DNA of 64,000 bases from Lysobacteraceae bacterium (GTDB lineage: Bacteria; Pseudomonadota; Gammaproteobacteria; Xanthomonadales; Rhodanobacteraceae), in contig SEHB01000002.1 in NCBI GenBank assembly GCA_004143945.1, forward strand, positions 558,001 to 622,000, in the 5' to 3' direction. Positions 35,878-46,284 of the stretch are shown here, in pieces (the stretch's first letter is position 1; every line of letters starts with the position of its first letter). The notes beneath the pieces are model-generated. The model did no database searches. It was not told the origin of the DNA and worked only from the letters and a program-made list of their open reading frames with translations. A program made the translations under genes and the position numbers.

Positions 35878-37764
35878 ATGACGCGACGCCCGAGCAACGA
35901 TCCGCCCGACGACGAGGGCCCCGACGAAGACACCGTCAAGGCGATCGTCGACGCGAGCGAGGCGCGCGTGTTCCGCATCGATCCCTCGATGCGCATGACC
36001 TGGGCGAACCGCGCCGCGCGCGAACGCCACGGCCTCGGCGAGCGCACCACCGCGACGCTCGCCGAAGTATTCGAGGCGCCCAAGCGCGCGGCGCTGCTGC
36101 GTCCGCTGCGCCGCGCGCTCGCGGGCAGTCGCGAATCGGTCGAATGGCGGTCGGTCGACGAGCAGGAGCGCCCGTGCTGGACGCTCGCGACGATCACGCC
36201 CGAACTCGATGCGGACGGTCGCGTCCGCAGTTGCGTCGTGGTCTGCGTCGACGCGACCGAGCAGCATCGCATCAGCGAGGCCCGCCAACGCGGCGATGCG
36301 CAGAAGCGCAGCGTGCTCGAGAACCTGCCCGACCTCGTCTGGACCACGCGCGCCGACGGCAGCGCGGACTGGTTCAATCATCGCTGGAGCGAGTACGGCG
36401 GTCGGCCGACCAGTGACTGGACCGACCTGATGCCGCCCGAAGATCAGGCGCGCGCGCGCGCGGCGTGGGATGAGGCGCAGCGCGACCCGGTTCCGTTCAC
36501 GCTCGAGGCGCGCCTGCAGCGGCACGACGGCGCGGTGCGCTGGCACCTGCTCCGGATCCTGCCGCTGCGCGAATCGGTCACCGATCCGACCGTGTGGGGT
36601 TGGTGCGGCAGCGGCACCGACATCGACGACCGCAAGAAGGCCGAGGTCGCGTTGCGCTCCACGCAGGATCGCGTCGGCAGCTTCCTCGGATCGCTGAGCC
36701 ACGAACTGCGCAATCCGCTCGCGGCGCTCGCCGCGGCAGTGCAGATCATGCGCCATCCGCGCGCGGCGCCCGGCATGGTCGCGCGCGCGCTCGACACGAT
36801 CGAACGCCAGACCGGACAGCTCTCGCGCCTCGTCGACGAACTGCTCGACGTCACGCGCCTGATGGACGGTCGCATCGACCTGCAATACAGCGAAGTCGCG
36901 CTCGACGCACTCGTGCGCGAGACCTGCGAAGACCTCGCCGCGCGCGCCGCGGCCGACGGCGTAGCGCTCGGTTGCGAACTGCCGTCGCAACCGGTGTTCG
37001 CGCAAGTCGATCCGGTGCGCATCCGCCAGGCGCTCGCGAACCTCGTCGTGAACGCGCTGCACGCCTGCCGCGAGACCGGCAGCGTGACCGTCAGCGTGCT
37101 CGACCTCGGTTCCGCCGAGGTCGGCATCCGCGTCACCGATTCGGGGTGCGGGCTCACGAGCGAGCGACTCGCGGCATTGCTCGAGTCGGCGCCTGGCCCG
37201 TTGCCGGGCTCGCACCGGAGTGGTGGTTTCGGACTCGGCCTGCAGACCGCGCGCCATATCGCGACGTTGCACGGCGGCCGCCTGGTCGCATCGAGCGCGG
37301 GCAGCGGCCATGGCGCGACGTTCGAACTCAGGTTGCCGCCACGCCGCGAGGCACCCGCCGCGCGCGATGTCGAGCCCGCGCCGGCCGACCTGCATGGCCA
37401 CGCGGTACTGCTGATCGGCGAACTCGGGCATGCGCAGTTCGCGGCGCAACTCGAACAGAGCGGCGCGGTGGTCGGGGTCGCGCGCGCGGGCATCGAAGGG
37501 CTGCGCCTGCTCGCGCAGGGCACCCCGACCGTGCTCGTCTGCGACCTCGACCTGCCTGCGCCGCTCACGGGTTACGACGTGTTGCGCGAAGTGGATCGCA
37601 TCGGCGCGCTGCCACGCCCGCGCATGATCGCGATCGGCGCGAGCGAGGACATCGACATCGCGGCCGCGAAGGCCGCGGGCTTCGACGACTGCCTGATCCG
37701 GCCGGTCACGATCGCACGCCTGCTGGAGGCGCTCAGCGCCGCATCGCCGCGCATCGGGGCATGA
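35878..37764 (+). CDS. PAS-domain hybrid histidine kinase with degenerate receiver
   Basis: A 628-residue soluble sensor kinase. Two PAS domains (about 20-130 and 145-255, the second with VLENLPDLVWTTRADGSADW) precede HisKA ([20 protein letters not shown]), HATPase (N box NLVVNALHAC, G1 DSGCGL, G2 GFGLGLQTA) and a C-terminal receiver-like domain. The receiver keeps the phosphoacceptor Asp (VLVCDLDLP), but the N-terminal acidic pair is replaced by LLIGELG and the conserved Lys by Arg (CLIRPVT), so it is probably not a normal phosphoacceptor. ATG 35878 was chosen; an in-frame ATG at 35758 would add 40 low-complexity residues. Confidence 0.88.
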   Translation: MTRRPSNDPPDDEGPDEDTVKAIVDASEARVFRIDPSMRMTWANRAARERHGLGERTTATLAEVFEAPKRAALLRPLRRALAGSRESVEWRSVDEQERPCWTLATITPELDADGRVRSCVVVCVDATEQHRISEARQRGDAQKRSVLENLPDLVWTTRADGSADWFNHRWSEYGGRPTSDWTDLMPPEDQARARAAWDEAQRDPVPFTLEARLQRHDGAVRWHLLRILPLRESVTDPTVWGWCGSGTDIDDRKKAEVALRSTQDRVGSFLGSLSHELRNPLAALAAAVQIMRHPRAAPGMVARALDTIERQTGQLSRLVDELLDVTRLMDGRIDLQYSEVALDALVRETCEDLAARAAADGVALGCELPSQPVFAQVDPVRIRQALANLVVNALHACRETGSVTVSVLDLGSAEVGIRVTDSGCGLTSERLAALLESAPGPLPGSHRSGGFGLGLQTARHIATLHGGRLVASSAGSGHGATFELRLPPRREAPAARDVEPAPADLHGHAVLLIGELGHAQFAAQLEQSGAVVGVARAGIEGLRLLAQGTPTVLVCDLDLPAPLTGYDVLREVDRIGALPRPRMIAIGASEDIDIAAAKAAGFDDCLIRPVTIARLLEALSAASPRIGA

Positions 37765-37818
37765 GCCGCCTTGTCGCGACGCGCCCGCCCGCATCGCGTG
37801 TCCGGCGAGCGCGCGCGT

Positions 37819-39195
37819 TCAGTCCTCGGCGTCGTCCGCGCTGCCGAGCAGCTCGTCGCCGATCAGTCCCTGTTCGCGATAGCGCAGCAACCGGTTGTAG
37901 ATCGTCTTCGGCGTGATGCCGAGCACGCGCGCCGCCTGGCGCTTGTTGTTGCCGTACTCGGCGAGCGTGCGCAGCAACATCTCGCGCTCGATCTCCTCGA
38001 AGCTCATGCCGACCTGGAACGTGACCACGCCTTCGTCGGGTTTCGCGACCGGGCGCGCCGGCGCGGGCGCGCCGGAACCGCCGATCGCATCGCCGGTCGC
38101 GAGCACGTAGGCGCGCTGCACGACGTGGCGCAGCTCGCGCACGTTGCCGGGCCAGTCGCGCGCGGCCCATTCGCGCAGCACGTCGGCGGTCAGGTAGTGG
38201 TGGGTGCCGTAGCGTTCGTTGAGGCGGTCGAGGAAACGTTGCGCGAGCGGCGCGATGTCGCCGCGGCGCTCGCGCAGCGGCGGCAGTTCGATCGGGAAGT
38301 CGGCGAGCCGGTAGTAGAGGTCCGCGCGCAGCGTGCCGTCCGCGACCGCCTTGGCCGGATCACGATTGGTCGCCGCGATCACGCGCACGTCGACCGGCAC
38401 TTCGGTGGTGCCACCGACGCGCGTGACGGTGCGACTCTCGAGCACGCGCAGCAGGTAGACCTGCAGCGTCGCCGGCATCTCGGTGATCTCGTCGAGGAAC
38501 AGGGTGCCGCCTTCGGCGCGCTCGAAGAAGCCCGCGTGCGCCTGCGCCGCGCCGGTGAACGCGCCGCGCTCGTGGCCGAACAGCTGGCTGCTGAGCAGGT
38601 CCGGCGCGATCGCGCCACAGTTCAGCGCGACGAACGCGCCGCGACGGCCGCTGCGCTCGTGGACCGCGCGCGCGACGAGTTCCTTGCCGGTGCCGCTTTC
38701 GCCATGGATGAACACCGTCATGTCGTGGCGCGCGACGCGGTCGATGCGCTCGAACAGCTGCTTCATCTGCGGCGTCGCGCCGATCATGCCGCTGAATTCG
38801 CCGCCGGCGCCGGCCGGGTGCGAGCGTGCGTGCAGGCGCGCTCGCTCGAACAGGCGCGTCAGTGCACCGGGATCGAGCGGCTTGACGAGGTAATCGACGA
38901 TCGGCAGGCGCACCGCGCGGATCGCAGAATCGACGCTCGGGTGCCCGGTCACGATCGCGATCTCGCCGAGCGTGGCGAGGTCGACTTCATCGAACAGGTC
39001 GAGGCCGTTGCCGTCGGGCAGGTCGAGGTCGAGCACGACGAGGTCGAAGCGCGCGTCACGTGCGATCCGCCGCGCCTCGCCGAGGGTGCCCGCGCGGCTG
39101 ACCTTGCAGTTCGCGAGCGCGGCGAGGTCCGCCACCGAGGCCTGGAACTCGGCGTTGTCGTCGACGATCAACACGCTGCCTACGGTTTCAGCCAT
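37819..39195 (-). CDS. NtrC-family sigma-54-dependent response regulator
   Basis: A 458-residue regulator. The receiver (LIVDDNAEF, phosphoacceptor in [12 protein letters not shown], Lys in DYLVKPLD) is followed by an AAA+ domain with Walker [15 protein letters not shown] loop ([12 protein letters not shown]) for sigma-54 contact, Walker [11 protein letters not shown] and [14 protein letters not shown] Fis-type helix-turn-helix ends it ([19 protein letters not shown]). ATG 39195 has a GAGGAG site. It is convergent with the PAS kinase and divergent, 100 bp away, from the poly-HAMP kinase, so it is a likely output partner of one of them. Confidence 0.94.
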   Translation of the reverse strand: MAETVGSVLIVDDNAEFQASVADLAALANCKVSRAGTLGEARRIARDARFDLVVLDLDLPDGNGLDLFDEVDLATLGEIAIVTGHPSVDSAIRAVRLPIVDYLVKPLDPGALTRLFERARLHARSHPAGAGGEFSGMIGATPQMKQLFERIDRVARHDMTVFIHGESGTGKELVARAVHERSGRRGAFVALNCGAIAPDLLSSQLFGHERGAFTGAAQAHAGFFERAEGGTLFLDEITEMPATLQVYLLRVLESRTVTRVGGTTEVPVDVRVIAATNRDPAKAVADGTLRADLYYRLADFPIELPPLRERRGDIAPLAQRFLDRLNERYGTHHYLTADVLREWAARDWPGNVRELRHVVQRAYVLATGDAIGGSGAPAPARPVAKPDEGVVTFQVGMSFEEIEREMLLRTLAEYGNNKRQAARVLGITPKTIYNRLLRYREQGLIGDELLGSADDAED

Positions 39196-39295
39196 CGATT
39201 CGCTCCTCGCGGGCCGTTGAGTGTATATGGGTAGCCGTGGAGGCGCGCGGACGCGCGCCGCCGGCGCGGGCATCAGCAAAGGGGGAGGTGGGCAG

Positions 39296-40729
39296 GTGTC
39301 GACGACGAGGGAAAAACGCGTGCGCCGTTCGGCGGCGGATCCGCTCGAGCAGCTGCTCGAGGCGATGCATGCGATGAGCGAAGGCAACTTCAGGGAACGG
39401 CTGCCGACCCACTGGGAAGGCATCCCGGGCAAGCTCGCGGCGGTGTTCAACCAGATCGCTTCGCACAACCGGCGCCTCGCCGACGATCTCGCGCGCGTGG
39501 GCGAGCAGGTCGGCCGGCGCGGCCACACGCGCCAGCGCCTGCGCCCGGCGAACCGCGAAGGTGCCTGGGCCGGCATGGAGCAGTCGGTCAACGCGCTGAT
39601 CGACGACCTGATCCTGCCGATCGAGACGATGACCGAGGCGATGGCCAGCGTGGCCAAGGGTGACCTCACGCGCACGGTGCCGCTCGAATCCGACGGCCGG
39701 CCGCTGCAGGGCGAATTCCTGCGCGCGGCGACGATCGTCAACCGCATGCTCGGGCAGATGACCGAGTTCAGCTTCGAGGTCACGCGCGTCGCGCGCGAAG
39801 TCGGCACCGAAGGCCTGCTCGGCGGCCAGGCGCAGGCCAAGGGCGTGTCGGGCGTCTGGAAGGACCTGACCGACTCGGTCAACCAGATGGCGAGCAACCT
39901 GACCGCGCAGGTGCGCAACATCGCCGAGGTCACGATCGCGGTCGCGAACGGCGACCTCTCGCGCAAGATCACGGTCGACGTGCGCGGCGAGATCCTGCAG
40001 CTCAAGCAGGCGATCAACACGATGGTCGACCAGCTGCGCGGCTTCGCGTCGGAAGTCACGCGCGTCGCGCGCGAGGTCGGCACCGAGGGCAAGCTCGGCG
40101 GCCAGGCGATCGTGCCCGGCGTCGCGGGCACCTGGAAGGACCTGACCGACTCGGTCAACGCGATGGCGTCGAACCTGACCTCGCAGGTGCGCAACATCGC
40201 CGAGGTGACGACCGCGGTCGCGAAAGGCGACCTCTCGCGCAAGATCACGGTCGACGTGCGCGGCGAGATCCTGCAGCTGAAGGAAACCATCAACACGATG
40301 GTCGACCAGCTCAATGGCTTCGCGGCCGAGGTCACGCGCGTCGCGCGCGAGGTCGGCACCGAAGGCAAGCTCGGCGGCCAGGCCGAAGTGCCCGACGTCG
40401 CGGGTACCTGGAAGGACCTGACCGACCACGTCAACTCGATGGCCTACAACCTGACCTCGCAGGTGCGCAACATCGCGGAGGTGACGACCGCGGTCGCGAA
40501 GGGGGACCTCTCGCGCAAGATCACGGTCGACGTGCGCGGCGAGATCCTGCAGCTGAAGGAGACCATCAACACGATGGTCGACCAGCTCAACGGCTTCGCG
40601 GCCGAGGTCACGCGCGTCGCGCGGGCTTCGCGGCCGAGGTCACGCGCGTCGCGCGCGAGGTCGGCACCGAGGGCAAGCTCGGCGGCCAGGCCGCGGTGCC
40701 CGGCGTCGCGGGCACCTGGAAGGACCTGA
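39296..40729 (+). CDS. Poly-HAMP hybrid histidine kinase, 5' fragment (frameshifted)
   Basis: This is the N-terminal part of a large hybrid kinase. A leader helix region ([18 protein letters not shown]) is followed by a HAMP-like unit and then successive about 92-residue HAMP repeats with the pattern [64 protein letters not shown]. The frame is lost in the 32-bp tandem duplication at 40592-40655; the residues after about 40640 (Arg/Ser/Ala-rich) are out of frame. GTG 39296 is chosen: GGAGG lies 7 bases upstream. There is no membrane span, so it is cytosolic. Removing exactly 32 bp joins it to the 40696-44193 frame as one protein of about 1621 residues. Confidence 0.85.
   Translation: MSTTREKRVRRSAADPLEQLLEAMHAMSEGNFRERLPTHWEGIPGKLAAVFNQIASHNRRLADDLARVGEQVGRRGHTRQRLRPANREGAWAGMEQSVNALIDDLILPIETMTEAMASVAKGDLTRTVPLESDGRPLQGEFLRAATIVNRMLGQMTEFSFEVTRVAREVGTEGLLGGQAQAKGVSGVWKDLTDSVNQMASNLTAQVRNIAEVTIAVANGDLSRKITVDVRGEILQLKQAINTMVDQLRGFASEVTRVAREVGTEGKLGGQAIVPGVAGTWKDLTDSVNAMASNLTSQVRNIAEVTTAVAKGDLSRKITVDVRGEILQLKETINTMVDQLNGFAAEVTRVAREVGTEGKLGGQAEVPDVAGTWKDLTDHVNSMAYNLTSQVRNIAEVTTAVAKGDLSRKITVDVRGEILQLKETINTMVDQLNGFAAEVTRVARASRPRSRASRARSAPRASSAARPRCPASRAPGRT
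40592..40655. repeat. Perfect 32-bp tandem duplication that breaks the HAMP kinase frame
   Basis: Bases 40592-40623 and 40624-40655 are identical, beginning ggcttcgcggccgaggtcac. 32 is not a multiple of three, so the upstream frame ends about 75 bp later (40729). The neighbouring HAMP units carry only one copy of this segment. It is either a recent slippage mutation or an assembly error at near-identical repeats. Confidence 0.95.
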
Positions 40730-43700
40730 CCGACAACGTGAACTCGATGGCGTCGAACCTCACGACGCAGGTGCGCAACATCGCCGAAGTCGCGACCGCG
40801 GTCGCGAAGGGCGACCTCTCGCGCAAGATCGCGGTCGGCGCGCAGGGCGAGATCCTGCAGCTGAAAGACACGATCAACACGATGGTCGACCAGCTCAACG
40901 GCTTCGCGGCCGAGGTCACGCGCGTCGCGCGCGAGGTCGGCAGCGAGGGCAAGCTCGGCGGGCAGGCCGAGGTGCCCGGCGTCGCGGGCACCTGGAAGGA
41001 CCTCACCGACAACGTCAACTCGATGGCGACCAACCTGACCACGCAGGTGCGCGGCATCGCGAAGGTGGTGACCGCGGTCGCGACCGGCGACCTCAAGAAG
41101 AAGCTCACGGTCGAAGCGAAGGGCGAGATCGCCGAGCTTGCGGACACGATCAACAGCATGACCGAGACGCTCGCGATCTTCGCCGACCAGGTCACCACGG
41201 TCGCGCGCGAGGTCGGCGTGGAGGGTCGCCTCGGCGGCCAGGCGAAGGTGCCGGGCACCGCCGGCATATGGGAGAACCTGACCGCGAACGTGAACCAGCT
41301 CGCGGCGAACCTCACGACCCAGGTGCGCGCGATCGCCGAAGTCGCGACCGCGGTGACGCAGGGCGACCTCACGCGTTCGATCCAGGTCGACGTGCGCGGC
41401 GAACTCGCCGACCTCAAGAACAACATGAACCTCATGATCGGCACGCTGCGCGCGACGACCGAGAGCAACCGCGAGCAGGACTGGCTGAAGACCAACCTCG
41501 CCAAGTTCAGCGGCATGATGCAGGGCCAGCGCGACCTGATCACGCTCGGGCGCATGCTGCTGTCCGAGCTCGCGCCGCTCGTGAACGCGCAGCAGGGCCT
41601 CATGTACGTGGTCGAGCCCGGCGATGCCAACGCGCGGCCGCGCCTGCGCCGGCTCGCGAGCTATGCCGACGCGGGCGATCCCGCCGACGCGCACACGCTC
41701 GCATTCGGCCAGGGCCTGATCGGCCAGTGCGCCGAGCAGGCGCAGATCATCCTGATCGAAGACGTGGCGCCGGGCGTCGGCGACATCCGCTCGGGCCTGG
41801 TCAGCGCGGTGCCGCGCAACGTGATCGTGCTGCCGGTGCTGTTCGAGCTGCAGGTCAAGGCGGTGATCGAGCTGGCGTCGCTGTCCGAGTTCACGCCGCC
41901 GCAACGCGCGTTCCTCGAACAGCTGTCGGGCAGCATCGGCATCGTGCTCAACACGATCGAGGCTTCGATGCGCACCGAGCGCCTGCTGTCGCAGTCGCAG
42001 CAGCTCGCGGGCGAGCTGCAGTCGCAGCAGGCCGAGCTGCAGCAGACCAACGAGGAGATCGCGCTGAAGGCCGCGCTGCTCGCCGAGCAGAAGGCCGAGG
42101 TCGAGCAGAAGAACCTGCAGATCGAGCAGGCGCGCCGTGCGCTGGAGGAAAAGGCGGCCGAACTCGCGCTGACCTCGCGCTACAAGTCCGAGTTCCTCGC
42201 CAACATGTCGCACGAGTTGCGCACGCCGCTGAACTCGATCCTGATCCTCGGCCAGCAGCTCGCCGACAATGCCGATACCAACCTCACCGATCGCCAGGTC
42301 GAGTACGCCAAGACGATCCATGCGGCCGGCACCGACCTGCTGCACCTGATCAGCGACATCCTCGACCTCTCCAAGATCGAATCGGGCACCGTCACGGTCG
42401 ACAGCGAGGACATCGCGTTCAGCCACCTGCGCGAGAACATCGAGCGCGGTTTCCGCCACGAGGCCGAGCGGCGCCAGCTCGAGTTCTCGGTCGACTTCCC
42501 GCCCGCGCTCGGGCGCAACCTCACGACCGATCCCAAGCGCCTGCAGCAGATCCTGAAGAACCTGCTGTCGAACGCGATGAAATTCACCGAACGCGGGCGC
42601 GTCAGCCTCGCGGCGCGCGTCGCGACCACGGGCTGGACGCCCGGCCATGCCGTGCTCGACGCGGCGCCGGTGGTCGTCGCGTTCGAGGTCAGCGATACCG
42701 GCATCGGCATCTCGCCCGAGAAGCAGCGCATCGTGTTCGAGGCGTTCCAGCAGGCCGATGCGGGCACCTCGCGCAAGTACGGCGGCACCGGCCTCGGGCT
42801 CGCGATCAGCCGCGAGATCGCGGGCCTGCTCGGCGGCGAGCTCAAGCTCGAGAGCGAGGTCGGGCGTGGCAGCACGTTCACGCTGTACCTGCCGCTGCGC
42901 TACGTGACGCCCGAGCACGAGGAGGCGCCCGCGCGCCCCGGATCGCGGCGATCGATGCCGGCGCCGGCCGCCCCCGTGTCCGAAACGGTCGAGGACGACC
43001 GCGGCACGCTCGATCCGTCGCGCCCGACCCTGCTGGTGGTCGAGGACGATGCGCGCTACGCGTCGGTGATCCGCGATCTCGCGCGCGCGCGCGGCTTCGA
43101 CGTGCTCGTCACCGGGCGCGGCAGCGAGGCCCTGCATCTCGTGCGCGAGTACGCCCCGAGCGCGATCTCGCTCGACATCTTCCTGCCCGACATGCTGGGC
43201 TGGACCGTGCTCGCGCGCCTCAAGCAGGATGCGGACACGCGACACATCCCGGTGCAGGTGGTCACGGTGGAGGAGGAGCGCCACCACAGCCTCGAGCGCG
43301 GCGCATTCGCCTACATCGCCAAGCCGGCGACCTCCGAACTGATCAGCGAGGCGCTCGAGCGCATCCGGCTCTACACGTTGCCACGGCGCAAGAAGCTGCT
43401 GGTGGTGGAGGATGACGCGGGCGAGCGTTTCGGCATCGAGGAGCTGATCCGCCACGACGACATCGAGATCGATTCGGTCGCCGATGGCGCGACCGCGCTC
43501 GCGAGCCTGCGCGCGACACGCTATGACTGCGTCGTGCTCGACCTGCGCCTGCCCGACATGAGCGGATTCGAGCTGATCGAGCGCATCCAGGCCGACCCGC
43601 GCCTCGGCGACCTGCCGCTGGTGGTGTTCACGGGCAAGGAACTCACGGCCGAAGAGGGACGCATGCTGCAGCGCGCCGCGCGCAGCGTGGTGGTCAAGGG

Positions 43701-44193
43701 CGTCGAATCGCCCGAGCGCCTGCTCGACGAGACCGCGCTGTTCCTGCATCGCGTGATCGCCGACCTGCCGCAGTCCAAACAGGACATGGTGCGTCGCCTG
43801 CACGAATCCGATGACGCGTTGCGCGGCCGCCGCGTGCTCGTCGTCGACGACGACGTGCGCAACATCTTCGCGCTCTCGAGCGTGCTCGAACGGCATGGCA
43901 TGAGCGTGGTCGCGGCCGGCAACGGCCAGGACGCGATCGACAAGGTCTCCGCCGACGTCGACATCGACCTCGTGCTGATGGACATCATGATGCCCGGCAT
44001 GGATGGCTACGACACGATCCGCGCGATCCGCGCGAGCCCCGACCTGCAGGCATTGCCGATCGTCGCGCTGACCGCGAAGGCGATGAAGGGCGACCGCGAG
44101 AAGTGCCTCGAGGCCGGCGCATCGGACTACCTCGCCAAGCCGGTCGTGACCGACCAGCTGCTCGGCGTGCTGCGGCAATGGCTGCACCGGTGA
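40696..44193 (+). CDS. Poly-HAMP hybrid histidine kinase, 3' fragment with GAF, kinase and three receivers
   Basis: This continues the 39296-40729 protein. Three further HAMP units (to about 41450) lead into a GAF domain (about 41560-41960, [16 protein letters not shown] and [10 protein letters not shown]), a coiled coil, HisKA with the phospho-His in [19 protein letters not shown], HATPase ([27 protein letters not shown]), and three receivers: [12 protein letters not shown] with [20 protein letters not shown] with [11 protein letters not shown], and [12 protein letters not shown] with [12 protein letters not shown]. This matches group III (NIK1-like) HAMP-repeat kinases. The present GTG-led start is only the open part of the frame; whether it is translated alone is unknown. 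It overlaps the next gene. Confidence 0.9.
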   Translation: MPGVAGTWKDLTDNVNSMASNLTTQVRNIAEVATAVAKGDLSRKIAVGAQGEILQLKDTINTMVDQLNGFAAEVTRVAREVGSEGKLGGQAEVPGVAGTWKDLTDNVNSMATNLTTQVRGIAKVVTAVATGDLKKKLTVEAKGEIAELADTINSMTETLAIFADQVTTVAREVGVEGRLGGQAKVPGTAGIWENLTANVNQLAANLTTQVRAIAEVATAVTQGDLTRSIQVDVRGELADLKNNMNLMIGTLRATTESNREQDWLKTNLAKFSGMMQGQRDLITLGRMLLSELAPLVNAQQGLMYVVEPGDANARPRLRRLASYADAGDPADAHTLAFGQGLIGQCAEQAQIILIEDVAPGVGDIRSGLVSAVPRNVIVLPVLFELQVKAVIELASLSEFTPPQRAFLEQLSGSIGIVLNTIEASMRTERLLSQSQQLAGELQSQQAELQQTNEEIALKAALLAEQKAEVEQKNLQIEQARRALEEKAAELALTSRYKSEFLANMSHELRTPLNSILILGQQLADNADTNLTDRQVEYAKTIHAAGTDLLHLISDILDLSKIESGTVTVDSEDIAFSHLRENIERGFRHEAERRQLEFSVDFPPALGRNLTTDPKRLQQILKNLLSNAMKFTERGRVSLAARVATTGWTPGHAVLDAAPVVVAFEVSDTGIGISPEKQRIVFEAFQQADAGTSRKYGGTGLGLAISREIAGLLGGELKLESEVGRGSTFTLYLPLRYVTPEHEEAPARPGSRRSMPAPAAPVSETVEDDRGTLDPSRPTLLVVEDDARYASVIRDLARARGFDVLVTGRGSEALHLVREYAPSAISLDIFLPDMLGWTVLARLKQDADTRHIPVQVVTVEEERHHSLERGAFAYIAKPATSELISEALERIRLYTLPRRKKLLVVEDDAGERFGIEELIRHDDIEIDSVADGATALASLRATRYDCVVLDLRLPDMSGFELIERIQADPRLGDLPLVVFTGKELTAEEGRMLQRAARSVVVKGVESPERLLDETALFLHRVIADLPQSKQDMVRRLHESDDALRGRRVLVVDDDVRNIFALSSVLERHGMSVVAAGNGQDAIDKVSADVDIDLVLMDIMMPGMDGYDTIRAIRASPDLQALPIVALTAKAMKGDREKCLEAGASDYLAKPVVTDQLLGVLRQWLHR

Positions 44194-45947
44194 GCCGCGA
44201 GCGCCCGCCAGGAACAGCGGCGGACGCGCCGGCCAGCGTGCTGCTGGTCGACGACCAGCCCGCGCGCCTGCTCGCGTACCGCGCGATCCTCGAGCCGCTC
44301 GGCGAGGACCTGCACGAGGCCTCATCGGGTCGCGCGGCGCTCGGCCAGCTGATGCAGCGTGACTTCGCGGTGATCCTGCTCGACGTGAACATGCCCGACC
44401 TCGACGGGTTCGAGACAGCGGCGATGATCCACCAGCACCCGCGCTTCGAGAAGACGCCGATCGTGTTCGTGACCGCGGTCAACGTGTCGGACCTCGACCG
44501 TATCCGCGGCTACGAGCTCGGCGCGGTCGACTACGTGACGGTGCCGGTGATTCCGGAGATCCTGCGCAGCAAGGTGTCGGTGCTGTGCGAGCTGCACCGC
44601 AAGCGGCGCGAGCTGCAGGCGGCCAACGAGGAGCTCGCGGTCGCCAACGACGCGCTGCGCACGGAGAAGGCGCGCGAGCTGCAGCAGCTGAACCACTCGC
44701 TGCACCTCGCCAACGAGATGCTCGCGGCGCGCAACGAGGAGCTGCTGCGGCAGGTACGCGAACGCGAGAGCGCCGAGCAGCAGCTGATCGAACTCGGGCG
44801 TCGCAAGGACGAATTCCTCGCGATGCTCGCGCACGAACTGCGCAATCCGCTCGCGGCGCTCAGCAACGCGATCCACGTGCTCGAGCTCTCGCGCGACGAG
44901 GACCGCAGCGCGTTGCGCCGCATGATGGAGCGCCAGACGCGCCTGCTCGTGCGGCTCATCGACGACCTGCTCGATGCCGCGCGCATCGGGCGCGGCAAGC
45001 TCGCGCTGAAGGCGGCGCCGATCGCGCTGAAATCGGTGCTCGACGCCGCGGTCGAGACCGTCTCGCCGCTGCTCACCGCCGGTGGCCGGCTGCTGCAGCT
45101 CGACTTCGAACCGGGTGCGGCCGAAAGCATCGTGCAGGCGGACCCCGAGCGCCTTTCACAGGTGTTCTCGAACCTGCTCAGCAACGCGGTGAAGTACTCC
45201 GATTCGGGCACCGGCATCACGCTCGCCGCGCGTGGCGGAGCGGGGTGGATCGAGGCGACGGTCGCCGACCACGGGATCGGACTCACCGCGGAACAGGCGG
45301 CGCGCATCTTCGAACCGTTCCACCAGGTCGATGCGGCGATCGAGCGTTCGCGCGGGGGCCTCGGCATCGGCCTGACCCTCGCGCGGCAGATCGTCGAGAT
45401 GCATGGCGGCACGCTCACGGTCCACAGCGACGGCCTCGGCCACGGCAGCCGTTTCAGCGTGCGCCTCCCGGTGCCGGCCGAAGCCGCCCCGGCGATAACG
45501 GCCGCCGCGCGCGCGCCGCAGGCGGCCGCGGTCGTCGCCGGGTGCCGCGCGCTCGTCATCGACGACAACCACGATTCGGCCGACACGCTCGCGATGCTGC
45601 TGCAACTCCTGGGTCACGAGGTGCGCTGCGTCTACGATCCCCTGCAGGCGAACGCGGTCGCGTCGGAGTTCGTTCCCGACGTGGTGTTCCTCGACCTCGG
45701 CATGCCGCGCATGAGCGGCCACGAGGTCGCGCGCGTGCTACGCGCGGGTGGCCGCGGCAGCACGCTGGTACTCGTCGCGGTGACCGGATGGGGCCAGCCC
45801 GAAGAGCGCCGCCGCACGCACGACGCGGGCTTCGACCACCACCTGGTCAAGCCGGTCGAACTCGAGGTGGTCGCACGGATCTGCGCCGGCTTGCCGATGG
45901 CCGCGGCGCCAGCTGAACCGCAACCGACGGGACGCGCGAAGCATTAA
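44178..45947 (+). CDS. Receiver-histidine kinase-receiver hybrid protein
   Basis: A 589-residue soluble signalling protein. An N-terminal receiver ([18 protein letters not shown], Asp in [15 protein letters not shown]) has VPV in place of the usual KP. A long coiled coil (about 150-215) leads into HisKA ([16 protein letters not shown]), HATPase ([29 protein letters not shown]) and a C-terminal receiver ([28 protein letters not shown], Lys in HHLVKPVE). It overlaps the poly-HAMP kinase by 16 bp from ATG 44178, or by 4 bp if GTG 44190 is used, so the two are translationally coupled and probably form one phosphorelay. No DNA-binding output domain. Confidence 0.9.
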   Translation: MAAPVSRERPPGTAADAPASVLLVDDQPARLLAYRAILEPLGEDLHEASSGRAALGQLMQRDFAVILLDVNMPDLDGFETAAMIHQHPRFEKTPIVFVTAVNVSDLDRIRGYELGAVDYVTVPVIPEILRSKVSVLCELHRKRRELQAANEELAVANDALRTEKARELQQLNHSLHLANEMLAARNEELLRQVRERESAEQQLIELGRRKDEFLAMLAHELRNPLAALSNAIHVLELSRDEDRSALRRMMERQTRLLVRLIDDLLDAARIGRGKLALKAAPIALKSVLDAAVETVSPLLTAGGRLLQLDFEPGAAESIVQADPERLSQVFSNLLSNAVKYSDSGTGITLAARGGAGWIEATVADHGIGLTAEQAARIFEPFHQVDAAIERSRGGLGIGLTLARQIVEMHGGTLTVHSDGLGHGSRFSVRLPVPAEAAPAITAAARAPQAAAVVAGCRALVIDDNHDSADTLAMLLQLLGHEVRCVYDPLQANAVASEFVPDVVFLDLGMPRMSGHEVARVLRAGGRGSTLVLVAVTGWGQPEERRRTHDAGFDHHLVKPVELEVVARICAGLPMAAAPAEPQPTGRAKH

Positions 45948-45983
45948 GTGCGCATTGGACGCGGTTGCGCGATCGTGTGCGGG

Positions 45984-46040
45984 CAGTGCACGGGACGAGT
46001 CGGCCCGACAGGATGGTCAGACGCATCGTCCCGCGCACTG
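45984..46040. repeat. Long inverted repeat (15-bp arms, one mismatch)
   Basis: cagtgcacgggacga (45984-45998) and tcgtcccgcgcactg (46026-46040) are inverse complements apart from one base. The 27-base loop contains a smaller hairpin (gtcggcccgac). It starts 37 bp after the hybrid kinase stop. No T-run follows, so it is not a classical terminator by itself. Confidence 0.65.
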
Positions 46041-46063
46041 CGTCAATCGGGGCAACAACTCTC

Positions 46064-46117
46064 GCCGCAGCGCGCGCATGTCGTGAGGCATCCGCACCCA
46101 CGCTGCGGCATTTTTTT
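46064..46117 (+). terminator. Putative rho-independent terminator of the kinase operon
   Basis: A 9-bp perfect stem gccgcagcg (46064-46072) / cgctgcggc (46101-46109), with a 28-base loop, is followed by a and seven Ts (46111-46117). The long loop lowers confidence, but a T7 run is rare in this GC-rich DNA. Confidence 0.6.
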
Positions 46118-46284
46118 GCCCGCGGCGCCTGCGCTGCCGAATCGCGCCCCAATGACCGCAGTTCCGTCGCAATCGGGTTCAGCCGAGGCGCGGGAAGCTG
46201 CGCACGGTGGCCGGCCAAAGGCCGCGACGGGAACCCGCAGATGCATCGCCGACCGATGATTCCGGTACGCGCGGCCGACGCCGC

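Noticed and set aside
40444-44325. A 1293-codon open frame antisense to the poly-HAMP kinase
   Set aside because: His/Asp/Val/Leu/Arg-rich shadow of the kinase coding strand; no recognisable motif. The same holds for 13469-15289 (antisense to rpoD) and 56384-59044 (antisense to fdsA).
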